A DNA stretch of 64,000 bases from JADJSS01 sp964490845 (GTDB taxonomy: Bacteria; Bacteroidota; Bacteroidia; Chitinophagales; JADIYW01): assembly GCA_964490845.1 (NCBI GenBank), contig CAZBED010000004.1:136358-200357 (forward strand). Direction: 5' to 3'. The position numbers were made by a program, and so were the translations under genes. The notes beneath the pieces are model-generated. The model did not search any database, was not told the origin of the DNA, and saw only the letters and a program-made list of their open reading frames with translations. Positions 29,624-38,190 of this stretch are shown here, one piece after another. Each line of letters starts with the position of its first letter. The stretch's first letter is position 1.

Positions 29624-29659
29624 ACTAAAATTTGATAACTTGCGCTAAAATAACTAAAA

Positions 29660-30556
29660 ATGTCCATCAAACAGATAACCGTAATTGGTTCAGGTACTAT
29701 GGGAAACGGTATTGCACATGTATGTGCACAATTTGGCTATCAGGTAGCACTTGTAGATATAGCACAAACGGCATTGGATAAGGCTTTGCAGACTATTACC
29801 AAAAACCTGGACAGGCAGTTGCAGAAAGGTGTCCTGTCGGAAGAAACAAAAAACAATACACTTCAACATATTAAGACGTACACCGACATAAAATCGGCAG
29901 CGGCCAACAGCGACCTTGTCATTGAGGCAGCTTCTGAAAATTTTAGTATTAAAGAAAAAATTTTTAAAGAATTGGACGAAATCTGCCCGCTGCATTGCAT
30001 TTTAGCAAGCAACACGTCCTCCATTTCCATTACCCGTATTGCGGCAGTAACGAAACGACCGGACAGGGTAATAGGTATGCACTTCATGAATCCGGTGCCG
30101 GTAATGAAACTGGTGGAAGTGATACGCGGCTATGCGACAAGTGATGAAACTACACAACTGGTTTTTGAAGTGTCGAAGGCACTGCAAAAAATACCGGTGG
30201 AAGTGAACGACTATCCGGGATTTGTAGCCAACCGTATCCTGATGCCTATGATTAATGAAGCCATTTATTCATTGTATGAAGGCGTAGCCAGTGTCTATGA
30301 AATTGACACGGTAATGAAACTGGGCATGGCACATCCGATGGGGCCGCTACAACTGGCAGATTTTATCGGATTGGATGTCTGCCTTGCCATTTTAAGAGTA
30401 CTGCACGAAGGATTTGGAAATCCTAAATACGCGCCTTGTCCGTTGTTGGTCAATATGGTTACGGCAGGATATCTGGGTGTGAAAAGTGGTGAAGGATTTT
30501 ATAAATACGAATCCGGCAGTAAAGACATCACTGTGAGCGGTATGTTTGCGAAATAA
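29660..30556 (+). CDS. hbd: 3-hydroxybutyryl-CoA / 3-hydroxyacyl-CoA dehydrogenase
   Basis: Oxidises (S)-3-hydroxyacyl-CoA to 3-ketoacyl-CoA with NAD(P), in fatty-acid beta-oxidation or butyrate-type metabolism. The Rossmann motif VIGSGTMGNGIAHVCA is at residues 9-24, and SNTSSISITRIA and GMHFMNPVPVMKLVEVI (catalytic His) follow. The C-terminal helical domain contains YPGFVANRILMPMINEAI and HPMGPLQLADFIGLDVCL. Length 298 is slightly longer than the 280-290 usual. It starts 36 bases from the divergent alpha-galactosidase gene. No thiolase or crotonase gene is adjacent. Confidence 0.94.
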   Translation: MSIKQITVIGSGTMGNGIAHVCAQFGYQVALVDIAQTALDKALQTITKNLDRQLQKGVLSEETKNNTLQHIKTYTDIKSAAANSDLVIEAASENFSIKEKIFKELDEICPLHCILASNTSSISITRIAAVTKRPDRVIGMHFMNPVPVMKLVEVIRGYATSDETTQLVFEVSKALQKIPVEVNDYPGFVANRILMPMINEAIYSLYEGVASVYEIDTVMKLGMAHPMGPLQLADFIGLDVCLAILRVLHEGFGNPKYAPCPLLVNMVTAGYLGVKSGEGFYKYESGSKDITVSGMFAK

Positions 30557-30741
30557 ACATCCCTGCTTACTATTTCTACATCACAGGACGGGTCAAAACA
30601 AACACTTTCTACATAATCAGGCGCATCAGTCTGAATTTCAATAAAATATAAAAATAAAAACTGATTCATTACTACATTAGATTAAATTTATCTCTGACTA
30701 ATATTATTTGAATTGCATACATTTACATAAACTATTAAATT

Positions 30742-33618
30742 ATGCAAAAAAGCATATTGGTTGCAATCTGTATGTGTATGTCCATTGTTTTAACACATGC
30801 GCAACGTTTGGTAAGAGAAGAATGTATTGGAAATACCACTAATGAAGCAATCATCAGTACGCACGAGAATGCTGATTCCACCACGAGTATAATCTATGAA
30901 ATATATGATAATGATCCGGATGTATTAATCAACCTGAGGTATCGGCTGATTAAATTAGATAAAGATAAAAACACCCTGTACAACAGCGCCATTGACTCTC
31001 TCATACCTTATCTGCCCCTAAATAGCAGTTACCTGACATTTGATAATGACGGCGGGTTCTTTGTTATTTTTTATTTCAGACCGGAGGATACCTTGGGAAC
31101 AATCTATGATTCAAAGATGAGAGGAATGAAATTTGATAAAGAAGGCCAGTTTCTATGGGAAGTGGATAGTATCCCGGACTCAGGCACCTATTATGATTAC
31201 TTTATACAAAACAAACCGGATGGTGGTTATAGTATTTACACCTATAAAAGTGATCAAACAGAAAGTGATGTTCTATCGATTTCCAATACGGGTAGTATTC
31301 TATGGAGAACGCAGATATCAAAATCCGGATTGTTGCCGGAAGATCCTAATAATATGCACTCTAACTTAACCCTATTGCCCTTATCCAATAAGAACACGTT
31401 TTTCAGTGTATATGTTGCACATCGATATTCCTGGAGCATTACAAATGACTCCGCAGCTTTGGTATATGGGTTATTAGATTCTTCAGGAAATCTAATCAAA
31501 AGCGATACGCTGATTGATACAGAGGAAATGCAGTATCAGCCGATATATAATTACAGTTCTTCCAACTCCATTGTTCGATTTCATTACAATAGAAGCAACT
31601 TTAACAATATGATACGGGTAGTGATCAATCCGAATGATTTATCATATACACGCACCGACAACGTCGGTTACAATGACATCCTGATGCTCAGCTACAAAGG
31701 CAGGTATAATGACACTTCCCATATATTCAGGATTCCGTACCCTTTTGATGACAGTATATTGCAATGTTACGACATTCACTTTAACCTCTTATGGGAATAC
31801 AACACAGGAATTGCAAGTAACGACATTTTTAATACAGTCATAGTAAGCAATAATTCCATTTTACTGAATAAAGAACTGATTGAAAATGGAGTAAAAAAAT
31901 GGGCCTGCCAGGCCGTCTTTAATGACACCATCTATTATAATGATAAAAACTGGACTTACTCCAATAGTCAGATTTTCGGCACCAATGCCCAAGTTTCTTA
32001 TGACAAAAATGAACTTTATTATTTCTCTGACTATTATGAAACCGCCTGTTCTAATTGTAAAACGATTCATTTAATCCAGGTACTGGATATGCAGACCGGT
32101 GCTGTAAAAGAGCGCATGATTATTGATGCCAAACCGGAGTATTCTTTTTACAAGAGCTATTATGACAGAGGAAAATTCTTTATCGCCTGTAACGAAAACA
32201 CCTATTGCAATTTAGGACAGGGCGATATTTACCTGGGTTATTTCTCCAACAGCTTCAACAACATTAAGGGGATTGCCTACATTGACAACAATACGAATAA
32301 CATGATGGATGCCGGAGATATTCAGTTTGGCTATGGTTATGCCGTCGCTCAAAAGGCAGACAATATGCAATCACAACATTTAAACACGCTGTATCCGTTT
32401 AATTTCTTTACTGACACTGGAGCCTATACCGCTAAACTTCATTTATACAATGACTATTACACTGTCTCACCTGCTCAACAGATAATTACTCATACTGATT
32501 ATTATAACTCAGATACCTTGTATTTTGCCTTACAACCTGTTCCGGGCAAAAACGATATCGGAGTTAATATGTTCAACAACTGGATGACCCGATTGGGACA
32601 AAACAACAGATATACCGTTTCCATCCAGAACTACGGAACCACAACGGTGAATGGCAAACTTAAATTGCTGCTGGACAGCAGACTGCTGAATATTACTACA
32701 AATCCGAATTACTCCAGTAGTCATGGTGACACCATCATTTGGAGTATCACTGACTTTTTGCCGAATCAAACGTTTTCTGCTACAATCGATTTTACGGCTG
32801 AAATTCCCCCTGTTTTAAACGGCGGCGATACTATTGTATCCAAAGGCTGGCTCGAAAGCGATTCCATTGATTTGACGCCATCGGATAATGTGGCTGTAGT
32901 TAGTGAGGTAATCAGAGCTTCTTACGACCCGAACGAGAAATCCATCCTAACGGGCAGCGTATTGACACCTTCCCAAATAAGCAACGGAGAGTCTATCTCA
33001 TACATCATTCATTTCCAAAATTATGGTAATGATACCGCTTTCAGGGTAGTAGTACTGGATACGCTCAGTACAAATGTAGATGTTTCTTCGCTGCAAGTAG
33101 TCGGGGCATCCCATGCCTATACCCTTGATATCATTAACGAACATATACTCAAATTTACATTCAGCAATATTCGCCTGCCCTATGATACGCTGGACATTTC
33201 CAGTACCGGTTATATTTCCTACAAAGTGAAACCAAAAAGCGGATTGTCACTAGGAAGCAACATTGATAATACAGCTTATATTTTCTTTGATTATAATCAG
33301 CCGGTTTTAACGAATACGGTGAGAACAAACATCATATTATTGTCTGCAGCCAAAACAAACAAGGCATATGATGGAAAATTGAAACTCTTTCCCAATCCAA
33401 ACAGGGGCAAGTTTAGTGTTCAACTTGACAGTAAGACTAACAACGCTATTGAATTGGAAATCATTAACTTAAATGGCGAAGTACTGAACAGGGAAAAGAG
33501 AATCCACCACGCATCCACCTTATTCGATTTAGATTTGAGTCATTTACCGAAAGGTATCTACTGGATTAAGCTGAACGATGGTACCTCAACCTATGGCAGC
33601 GCCGTATTGGTACAGTAA
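30742..33618 (+). CDS. secreted surface protein with DUF7619-like repeat domain and T9SS sorting domain
   Basis: A 958-residue exported protein. The signal peptide ends near LTHAQ. Residues about 25-500 look like a beta-propeller-type or repeat region with many Asp/Tyr/Ser residues. This is followed by a prealbumin-like/SD-type segment (GIAYIDNNTNNMMDAGD), a CARDB/DUF11-like part, and the conserved block SYDPNEKSIL with FQNYGNDTAFRVVVLDTLS. The last 75 residues are a type A T9SS sorting domain (LFPNPNRGKFSVQL, KGIYWIKL). Such proteins are anchored at the cell surface or released. No enzymatic motif is visible. The 185 bases upstream hold no gene. Confidence 0.85.
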   Translation: MQKSILVAICMCMSIVLTHAQRLVREECIGNTTNEAIISTHENADSTTSIIYEIYDNDPDVLINLRYRLIKLDKDKNTLYNSAIDSLIPYLPLNSSYLTFDNDGGFFVIFYFRPEDTLGTIYDSKMRGMKFDKEGQFLWEVDSIPDSGTYYDYFIQNKPDGGYSIYTYKSDQTESDVLSISNTGSILWRTQISKSGLLPEDPNNMHSNLTLLPLSNKNTFFSVYVAHRYSWSITNDSAALVYGLLDSSGNLIKSDTLIDTEEMQYQPIYNYSSSNSIVRFHYNRSNFNNMIRVVINPNDLSYTRTDNVGYNDILMLSYKGRYNDTSHIFRIPYPFDDSILQCYDIHFNLLWEYNTGIASNDIFNTVIVSNNSILLNKELIENGVKKWACQAVFNDTIYYNDKNWTYSNSQIFGTNAQVSYDKNELYYFSDYYETACSNCKTIHLIQVLDMQTGAVKERMIIDAKPEYSFYKSYYDRGKFFIACNENTYCNLGQGDIYLGYFSNSFNNIKGIAYIDNNTNNMMDAGDIQFGYGYAVAQKADNMQSQHLNTLYPFNFFTDTGAYTAKLHLYNDYYTVSPAQQIITHTDYYNSDTLYFALQPVPGKNDIGVNMFNNWMTRLGQNNRYTVSIQNYGTTTVNGKLKLLLDSRLLNITTNPNYSSSHGDTIIWSITDFLPNQTFSATIDFTAEIPPVLNGGDTIVSKGWLESDSIDLTPSDNVAVVSEVIRASYDPNEKSILTGSVLTPSQISNGESISYIIHFQNYGNDTAFRVVVLDTLSTNVDVSSLQVVGASHAYTLDIINEHILKFTFSNIRLPYDTLDISSTGYISYKVKPKSGLSLGSNIDNTAYIFFDYNQPVLTNTVRTNIILLSAAKTNKAYDGKLKLFPNPNRGKFSVQLDSKTNNAIELEIINLNGEVLNREKRIHHASTLFDLDLSHLPKGIYWIKLNDGTSTYGSAVLVQ

Positions 33619-33781
33619 GTTGGTACAATTTATCCGGTACATTGCCTAATTCATTCATTTTTGTTAAAAACACACGCTTGTTAATAAAATAAAAAGTACA
33701 TTTCTTTCGTTTTTAGATGATTAGCTTTAAATTAGCTTAACATTTAAGTCGTAAACTATTTATTAACATAAAATTCTTTAA

Positions 33782-34741
33782 ATGAAAAAACTCATCTTAG
33801 TGAGCTCGATGGCAGCTATGCTGTTCTCTGGCTGTCAAAAATCCAATTTGGTCAATGATGCTACCAACTCTGCAATTACTCAAAGAAGCTGCGGCTCTAT
33901 GGAAGTATTGGCTGCACAAATGAAAGCCGATCCTACACTGGAAGCACGCATGAGCTCCATAGAAACGTTCACTCAGGAGGCCATTGCTAAAGGCGCTACT
34001 GCCCGTTTGGTCAATGGTGTAATTGAAATTCCGGTGGTTGTCAACGTGTTATACAGAACATCTGCTGAAAATATCTCTCTGGCACAGATTCAGTCTCAGA
34101 TTGATGTTTTAAATGAAGACTTCAACGCTACCAATGCTGACTTCAGTCTGGTTCCTTCCACTTTTTCCGGTGTTAAAGCCAATGTGGGCATCCGCTTTGT
34201 TTTAGATCAGGTTATCAGAAAATCTACTACGAAGAAAAGCTGGGGCACCAATGATGCCATGAAGAAAAGTACTCAGGGCGGTATCAATCCAACCTCTCCT
34301 ACAACTAAATTGAATTTATGGTCTTGCACCCTATCAAACGGAATTCTGGGCTATGCTCAATTCCCTGGTGGAAGCTCTTCTACTGATGGCGTTGTTATCT
34401 TAAACACAGCATTTGGACGCACCGGAACCGTTCAGGCACCATACAACAAAGGCAGAACTGCCACGCACGAAGTTGGCCACTGGATGAACTTACGTCACAT
34501 CTGGGGTGATGCAACCTGCGGCAGTGACCTGGTAAATGATACGCCGACTCACAACACAGCTAATTACGGATGTCCGGCTGCCGGTCATTTATCCACCTGT
34601 ACAGGCACACCTGTTGAAATGACCATGAACTATATGGATTACACAGACGATCCTTGTATGTATATGTTTTCTTTAGGCCAAAAATCCAGAATGTTAGCCG
34701 TATTTGCTACCGGTGGTCCAAGAGCCGCTTTTGCACAATAA
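33782..34741 (+). CDS. M43 (pappalysin/cytophagalysin) zinc metalloprotease, lipoprotein
   Basis: A secreted metzincin peptidase. The zinc-binding motif HEVGHWMNLRH gives His229, Glu230 (catalytic), His233 and His239, followed by the Met-turn in MTMNYMDYTDDPCMYMF. A lipobox LFSGC at residues 14-18 predicts lipidation at Cys18, so the protein is anchored in the membrane. Cysteines near the active site (TCGSD, YGCP, STCTG, DPCM) probably form disulfides. Residues 25-90 may be a propeptide. Length 319 is normal for the family; no T9SS domain is present, unlike many relatives. A perfect palindromic terminator follows. Confidence 0.92.
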   Translation: MKKLILVSSMAAMLFSGCQKSNLVNDATNSAITQRSCGSMEVLAAQMKADPTLEARMSSIETFTQEAIAKGATARLVNGVIEIPVVVNVLYRTSAENISLAQIQSQIDVLNEDFNATNADFSLVPSTFSGVKANVGIRFVLDQVIRKSTTKKSWGTNDAMKKSTQGGINPTSPTTKLNLWSCTLSNGILGYAQFPGGSSSTDGVVILNTAFGRTGTVQAPYNKGRTATHEVGHWMNLRHIWGDATCGSDLVNDTPTHNTANYGCPAAGHLSTCTGTPVEMTMNYMDYTDDPCMYMFSLGQKSRMLAVFATGGPRAAFAQ

Positions 34742-34763
34742 TGGTTTCATAAACGATATAAAT

Positions 34764-34793
34764 AAAAAGTCCCGAATTAATTCGGGACTTTTT
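34764..34793. terminator. bidirectional rho-independent terminator
   Basis: A perfect 30-base palindrome whose arms read AAAAAGTCCCGAATT and its complement. The GC core is flanked by A-runs on one side and T-runs on the other, so it can terminate transcription on both strands. It lies between the convergent M43 protease gene and the ferredoxin gene, as expected. The core GTCCCGA recurs in the tRNA-Val terminator at 48031-48059. Confidence 0.88.
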
Positions 34794-34813
34794 ATTTATT
34801 GCTAATGAGCTAC

Positions 34814-35161
34814 TTATATATGCAACCTGGCTTTTCTGGCCAACAGTTCTTCTTCGGTTTCTACATTCATTTCATCGGGAATACAGCAATCTACCGGGCA
34901 AACCGCCGCGCATTGCGGCTCTTCGTGAAACCCTTTACATTCGGTGCATTTATCCGTTACTATAAAATAAACATCGTTGGAAACCGGTTTTTGCTTTTCG
35001 TCAACCCCCACCACTCTTCCGTCTTTTAAGGTATATTGTCCGGAAACATTCGTTCCGTCCTTGATAGCCCACTCAATACCACCCTCGTAAATCGCATTAT
35101 TCGGGCATTCCGGCTCACATGCGCCACAATTAATACATTCATCGGTTATTCTGATTGCCAT
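34814..35161 (-). CDS. 4Fe-4S dicluster ferredoxin
   Basis: A 115-residue electron carrier with two [4Fe-4S] clusters. The first motif is CINCGACEPECP near the N-terminus. The second is CTECKGFHEEPQCAAVCPVDCC, with an insertion between the second and third cysteines as in YfhL-type bacterial ferredoxins. I start at ATG 35161 (MAIRITDECINCG). A longer frame reaching 35260 would overlap the divergent acyl-CoA reductase gene and adds an irrelevant hydrophobic leader. A TATATTTG box at 35178-35185 on this strand could be the -7 element. It is divergent from acyl-CoA reductase by 71 bases, and that enzyme might be its redox partner, but this is inference. Confidence 0.9.
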   Translation of the reverse strand: MAIRITDECINCGACEPECPNNAIYEGGIEWAIKDGTNVSGQYTLKDGRVVGVDEKQKPVSNDVYFIVTDKCTECKGFHEEPQCAAVCPVDCCIPDEMNVETEEELLARKARLHI

Positions 35162-35232
35162 TTGTTGTACTTTTGCACAAATATATACATTGAGCACAAA
35201 ATTGATAAAAGAAAAACAATAATTTATAGTTA

Positions 35233-36228
35233 ATGAATACAGAAACCCGCATACAAGCACTTGCCAGACTGGGAAATTATATTAAAGAGAACCCTGAAAC
35301 CTTACAGGAAACGATACACAAAGCCTATATCCACAATACCTGGTTCACCAGAGAGAATACACAAAAAGCATTACACAATATTGCAGTTGAATTTCTGGAA
35401 AAGGAAAAGCTGAAAAATTGGATTTCCGGATATGATTTATCTAAACTATCGACAAAGACAATCGCCATTGTGGCTGCGGGAAATATACCGATGGTTGCAT
35501 TTCATGATATTTTATGTGTTTTGATATCCGGAAATAAATTGCAGCTCAAATTATCCGATAAAGACCGGTATTTACTTCCGCATCTTCTGGAAAAAATAGT
35601 GGAATTTGAGCCGGGATTTAAAGATTTCATTTCCATACAGCCAAAACTCGAAAATTTTGACGCTATTATTGCCACCGGAAGCAATAACACGGCCAGACAT
35701 TTTGAGTACTATTTTGGAAAATATAAAAATATTATCCGCAAAAACAGAAATTCCATAGCTGTATTAACAGGTAATGAGTCGAAAGAAGAACTTGCCGGCC
35801 TAGGTGCCGATATTTTTGATTATTTCGGGCTCGGATGCAGAAATGTATCCAAAATTTTTGTCCCCACTGAATATGATCTTAATCAGTTAAAAGCAGGGTT
35901 TTCTGATTTTAGCAGAATAATGGACCACAATCAGTATATGAATAACCTGGATTATCAACGGACTTTATACCTGATGAATCAAACTCCTTTAGTAGATATT
36001 GATTTCATTAATATCGTTGAAAATAAAAGTCTGCACTCGCCTATTTCCTGCCTGCATGTAGAGCGGTATGCGAACATCGACGAAGTGAATGAGTATATTA
36101 TCTGCGAGAAAGAACATATTCAATGTATAGCGGGAAAAGGCTATTTGCCGTTTGGGAAAAGCCAGCAACCGGATTTAAACGATTATGCCGACAATGTAGA
36201 TACCCTGAAATTTATTTTAGAATTGTAA
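35233..36228 (+). CDS. acyl-CoA reductase (LuxC-like)
   Basis: An NADPH-dependent acyl-CoA reductase of the LuxC/aldehyde-dehydrogenase superfamily, which would reduce acyl-CoA or acyl-protein to a fatty aldehyde. Visible features are a substrate/cofactor region IAIVAAGNIPMVAFHD (about 77-92), ATGSNNTARHFEYYFGKYK, and a probable catalytic Cys in FGLGCRNVSKIFVP (about 198). Length 331 is shorter than luminescence LuxC (about 480) but usual for Bacteroidota homologues. No luxD, luxE or luciferase genes are nearby, so the role is in lipid or aldehyde metabolism rather than light. It begins the plus-strand run ending at 40562. Confidence 0.87.
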   Translation: MNTETRIQALARLGNYIKENPETLQETIHKAYIHNTWFTRENTQKALHNIAVEFLEKEKLKNWISGYDLSKLSTKTIAIVAAGNIPMVAFHDILCVLISGNKLQLKLSDKDRYLLPHLLEKIVEFEPGFKDFISIQPKLENFDAIIATGSNNTARHFEYYFGKYKNIIRKNRNSIAVLTGNESKEELAGLGADIFDYFGLGCRNVSKIFVPTEYDLNQLKAGFSDFSRIMDHNQYMNNLDYQRTLYLMNQTPLVDIDFINIVENKSLHSPISCLHVERYANIDEVNEYIICEKEHIQCIAGKGYLPFGKSQQPDLNDYADNVDTLKFILEL

Positions 36229-36260
36229 AAAACGTATTTTTACCCTAAATCCAACCTGAA

Positions 36261-36824
36261 ATGCATTCCTCCTTTATCTGTTCATCCTGCGGCAATACGT
36301 TATACGAACAATTTTCCCAAACACAGGTCAGGTGCCTGAACTGCGGACACGTCAGTGAGTATGAGACCGGATTTAAAGTAAAGAAAGAATTTGAACTGGC
36401 CAATGAATCCGGCCTGCTGGATCTTGTGGAAAAACAAACCTTCGTTACTGCGCCTTTATCCAAACGATTTATCAATTACATCATTGATATCATCTGTGTG
36501 ATCGCACTTATCATATTCATCATTTTCCTGATTAATTATTTTGGATATACATTTACCATAACAGAAAATGAAGTGATACAGATTTTATTTCTGGTTACTT
36601 TCCCTTTTTATTACGCCTTGCTGGAATATAGATTCGGAAAAACAATAGGCAAATTTTTTACCAGAACTAAAGTTATCTCAAACGATGGAACTGAACTGAG
36701 TTTTGGCCAGTGCCTCGTAAGATCGTTTTGCAGAATCATCCCGTTTGAATATATCAGCGGCCTTTTCACATCCGGTATTTTCTGGCATGATTCCATTCCC
36801 AAAACATTAGTAGTTGAAGATTAA
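36261..36824 (+). CDS. RDD family membrane protein with N-terminal zinc ribbon
   Basis: A 187-residue protein. Residues 4-28 form a rubredoxin-like zinc ribbon with two Cys-x2-Cys pairs (CSSCG and CLNCG). The rest is an RDD domain (about 65-185) with three hydrophobic segments: about 72-95 (IDIICVIALIIFIIFLINYF), 103-120 and 153-172. The Arg and Asp residues that name the family occur in LSKRFINYIIDII. RDD proteins are proposed transporters or channel-like proteins, but no substrate is known here. Start is ATG at 36261. It ends 4 bases before the asparaginase-like gene. Confidence 0.85.
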   Translation: MHSSFICSSCGNTLYEQFSQTQVRCLNCGHVSEYETGFKVKKEFELANESGLLDLVEKQTFVTAPLSKRFINYIIDIICVIALIIFIIFLINYFGYTFTITENEVIQILFLVTFPFYYALLEYRFGKTIGKFFTRTKVISNDGTELSFGQCLVRSFCRIIPFEYISGLFTSGIFWHDSIPKTLVVED

Positions 36825-36828
36825 ACCT

Positions 36829-37317
36829 ATGCAGATACGATTATTTATTACCGGCGGCACTTTTGACAAAGAATACAATGAACTCAACGGAAAACTATTC
36901 TTTGAAGACACACATCTTCCTGAAATGCTGGAACTGGGCAGATGCAAACTGGATGTCAATATCCGAACCTTAATGATGATTGACAGCCTGGAAATGACTA
37001 CCGAAGACCGCGAAATAATTGCGCACAACTGCGTACAATGCGATGAAGACAAAATAGTAATCACACATGGTACGGATACCATGGTTGAAACCGCAAAATT
37101 GCTGGCCGAAAAAATAAGTGATAAAACCATCGTCCTGACAGGCGCCATGATACCTTATAAATTTGGCAGCTCCGATGGACTATTCAATCTGGGAGCCGCA
37201 CTGGCATTTGTGCAGACATTGCCAAAAGGCATCTATATCTCCATGAACGGAAAATATTTTGAATGGAACAATGTCCAAAAAAACAAGGAACTGGGATTAT
37301 TTGAATCACTGGATTAA
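36829..37317 (+). CDS. asparaginase N-terminal-domain protein (half-length)
   Basis: Only the N-terminal asparaginase domain is present: 162 residues, versus about 330 in true L-asparaginases. The first nucleophile motif is ITGGTFDKEYN, the second is THGTDTMVETA, and TGAMIPYKFGSSDG follows, so active-site Thr/Asp residues are retained. The C-terminal domain that completes the subunit and the intersubunit site is missing and no remnant follows, since the next gene starts 8 bases later. This short form recurs in Bacteroidota (established as 'asparaginase domain-containing protein'), so it is a real gene rather than a pseudogene. I start at ATG 36829; a TTG at 36814 would overlap the RDD gene. 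Activity uncertain. Confidence 0.82.
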   Translation: MQIRLFITGGTFDKEYNELNGKLFFEDTHLPEMLELGRCKLDVNIRTLMMIDSLEMTTEDREIIAHNCVQCDEDKIVITHGTDTMVETAKLLAEKISDKTIVLTGAMIPYKFGSSDGLFNLGAALAFVQTLPKGIYISMNGKYFEWNNVQKNKELGLFESLD

Positions 37318-37325
37318 TTCATCAG

Positions 37326-38186
37326 ATGAAAGATAAAATATACGTAACGAAAGCATCAGGAGAAAGTGAAGAATTTTCATTGGAAAAATTAATAAATTCA
37401 TTAACGCGTGCCCATGCGACAGAGGAAGAAATCAAATCCATAACAGATGCGCTACTGCCGAATTTATATGAGGGTATCACCACAAAAAAAATCTATAGCG
37501 AGGCATTCAGATTGCTCAGAAATCAATCTAAAACAAAGGCGGCACGCTATTATCTGAAAAGGGGACTGATGGAATTTGGCCCAACGGGATTTCCGTTTGA
37601 ACGATTTATCGGGGAACTATTCAGACAGCAAGGATACCGCGTACAAGTAGGTAAAATCGTCCATGGTAAATGTGTTAATCACGAGATTGATGTGGTGGCA
37701 GAAAAAGATGACACAATTGTATTTGTTGAATGCAAATACAGAAATCAGTCCGGATTTTCCGTAGACGTAAAAACACCGCTTTACATTTTTGCAAGATACC
37801 AGGATGTGCTGGACAACGGATTGTTAAATGAATCAACAGCAAACTTTTCAGGATGGATAGCAACCAACACCAAATTTACCGATGATGCCCTCGCTTACGG
37901 ATTATGTAAAAAAATGTATCTGCTAAGCTGGAATTATCCGAAAAGCAATTCTCTGAAAGATATAATAGATAAAACTGGTTTATATCCGCTCACTTGCCTG
38001 ACCTCACTAACGAGAACTGAAAAGCAAAACCTGCTGGAAAAAAATTATATCCTTGTTCGAGAAATTTATAACGATGAAACAATATTACGCAATGCAGGGG
38101 TAAAAGAAGCAAGGCTAAAATCTGTGTATGACGAAGGCAAACAGCTGTGTCAGATGGCAGCAAACAACCACAATCATTCAAACTGA
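37326..38186 (+). CDS. ATP-cone / Mrr-type restriction endonuclease fusion
   Basis: A 286-residue protein with an N-terminal ATP-cone domain (about 4-92; the NrdR/ribonucleotide-reductase allosteric nucleotide-binding module, seen as VTKASGESEEFSLEKLINSL) joined to a Mrr-like PD-(D/E)XK nuclease domain (about 95-205). The nuclease motif reads Asp122 in EIDVV, then Glu135-x-Lys137 in VECKYR, so the catalytic triad appears intact. The C-terminal 80 residues are helical, of unknown fold. It is packed between the asparaginase-like gene (8 bases) and the AMP-phosphorylase gene (4 bases). Inference: a nuclease controlled by nucleotide levels. No methyltransferase is next to it, so it is not a standard type II restriction enzyme. 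Confidence 0.85.
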   Translation: MKDKIYVTKASGESEEFSLEKLINSLTRAHATEEEIKSITDALLPNLYEGITTKKIYSEAFRLLRNQSKTKAARYYLKRGLMEFGPTGFPFERFIGELFRQQGYRVQVGKIVHGKCVNHEIDVVAEKDDTIVFVECKYRNQSGFSVDVKTPLYIFARYQDVLDNGLLNESTANFSGWIATNTKFTDDALAYGLCKKMYLLSWNYPKSNSLKDIIDKTGLYPLTCLTSLTRTEKQNLLEKNYILVREIYNDETILRNAGVKEARLKSVYDEGKQLCQMAANNHNHSN

Positions 38187-38190
38187 CACA

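Noticed and set aside
35162..35260. A 33-residue hydrophobic N-terminal extension of the ferredoxin
   Set aside because: It overlaps the divergent acyl-CoA reductase start, and ferredoxins of this type start directly at MAIRITDECINCG; a promoter-like box also lies within the extension.
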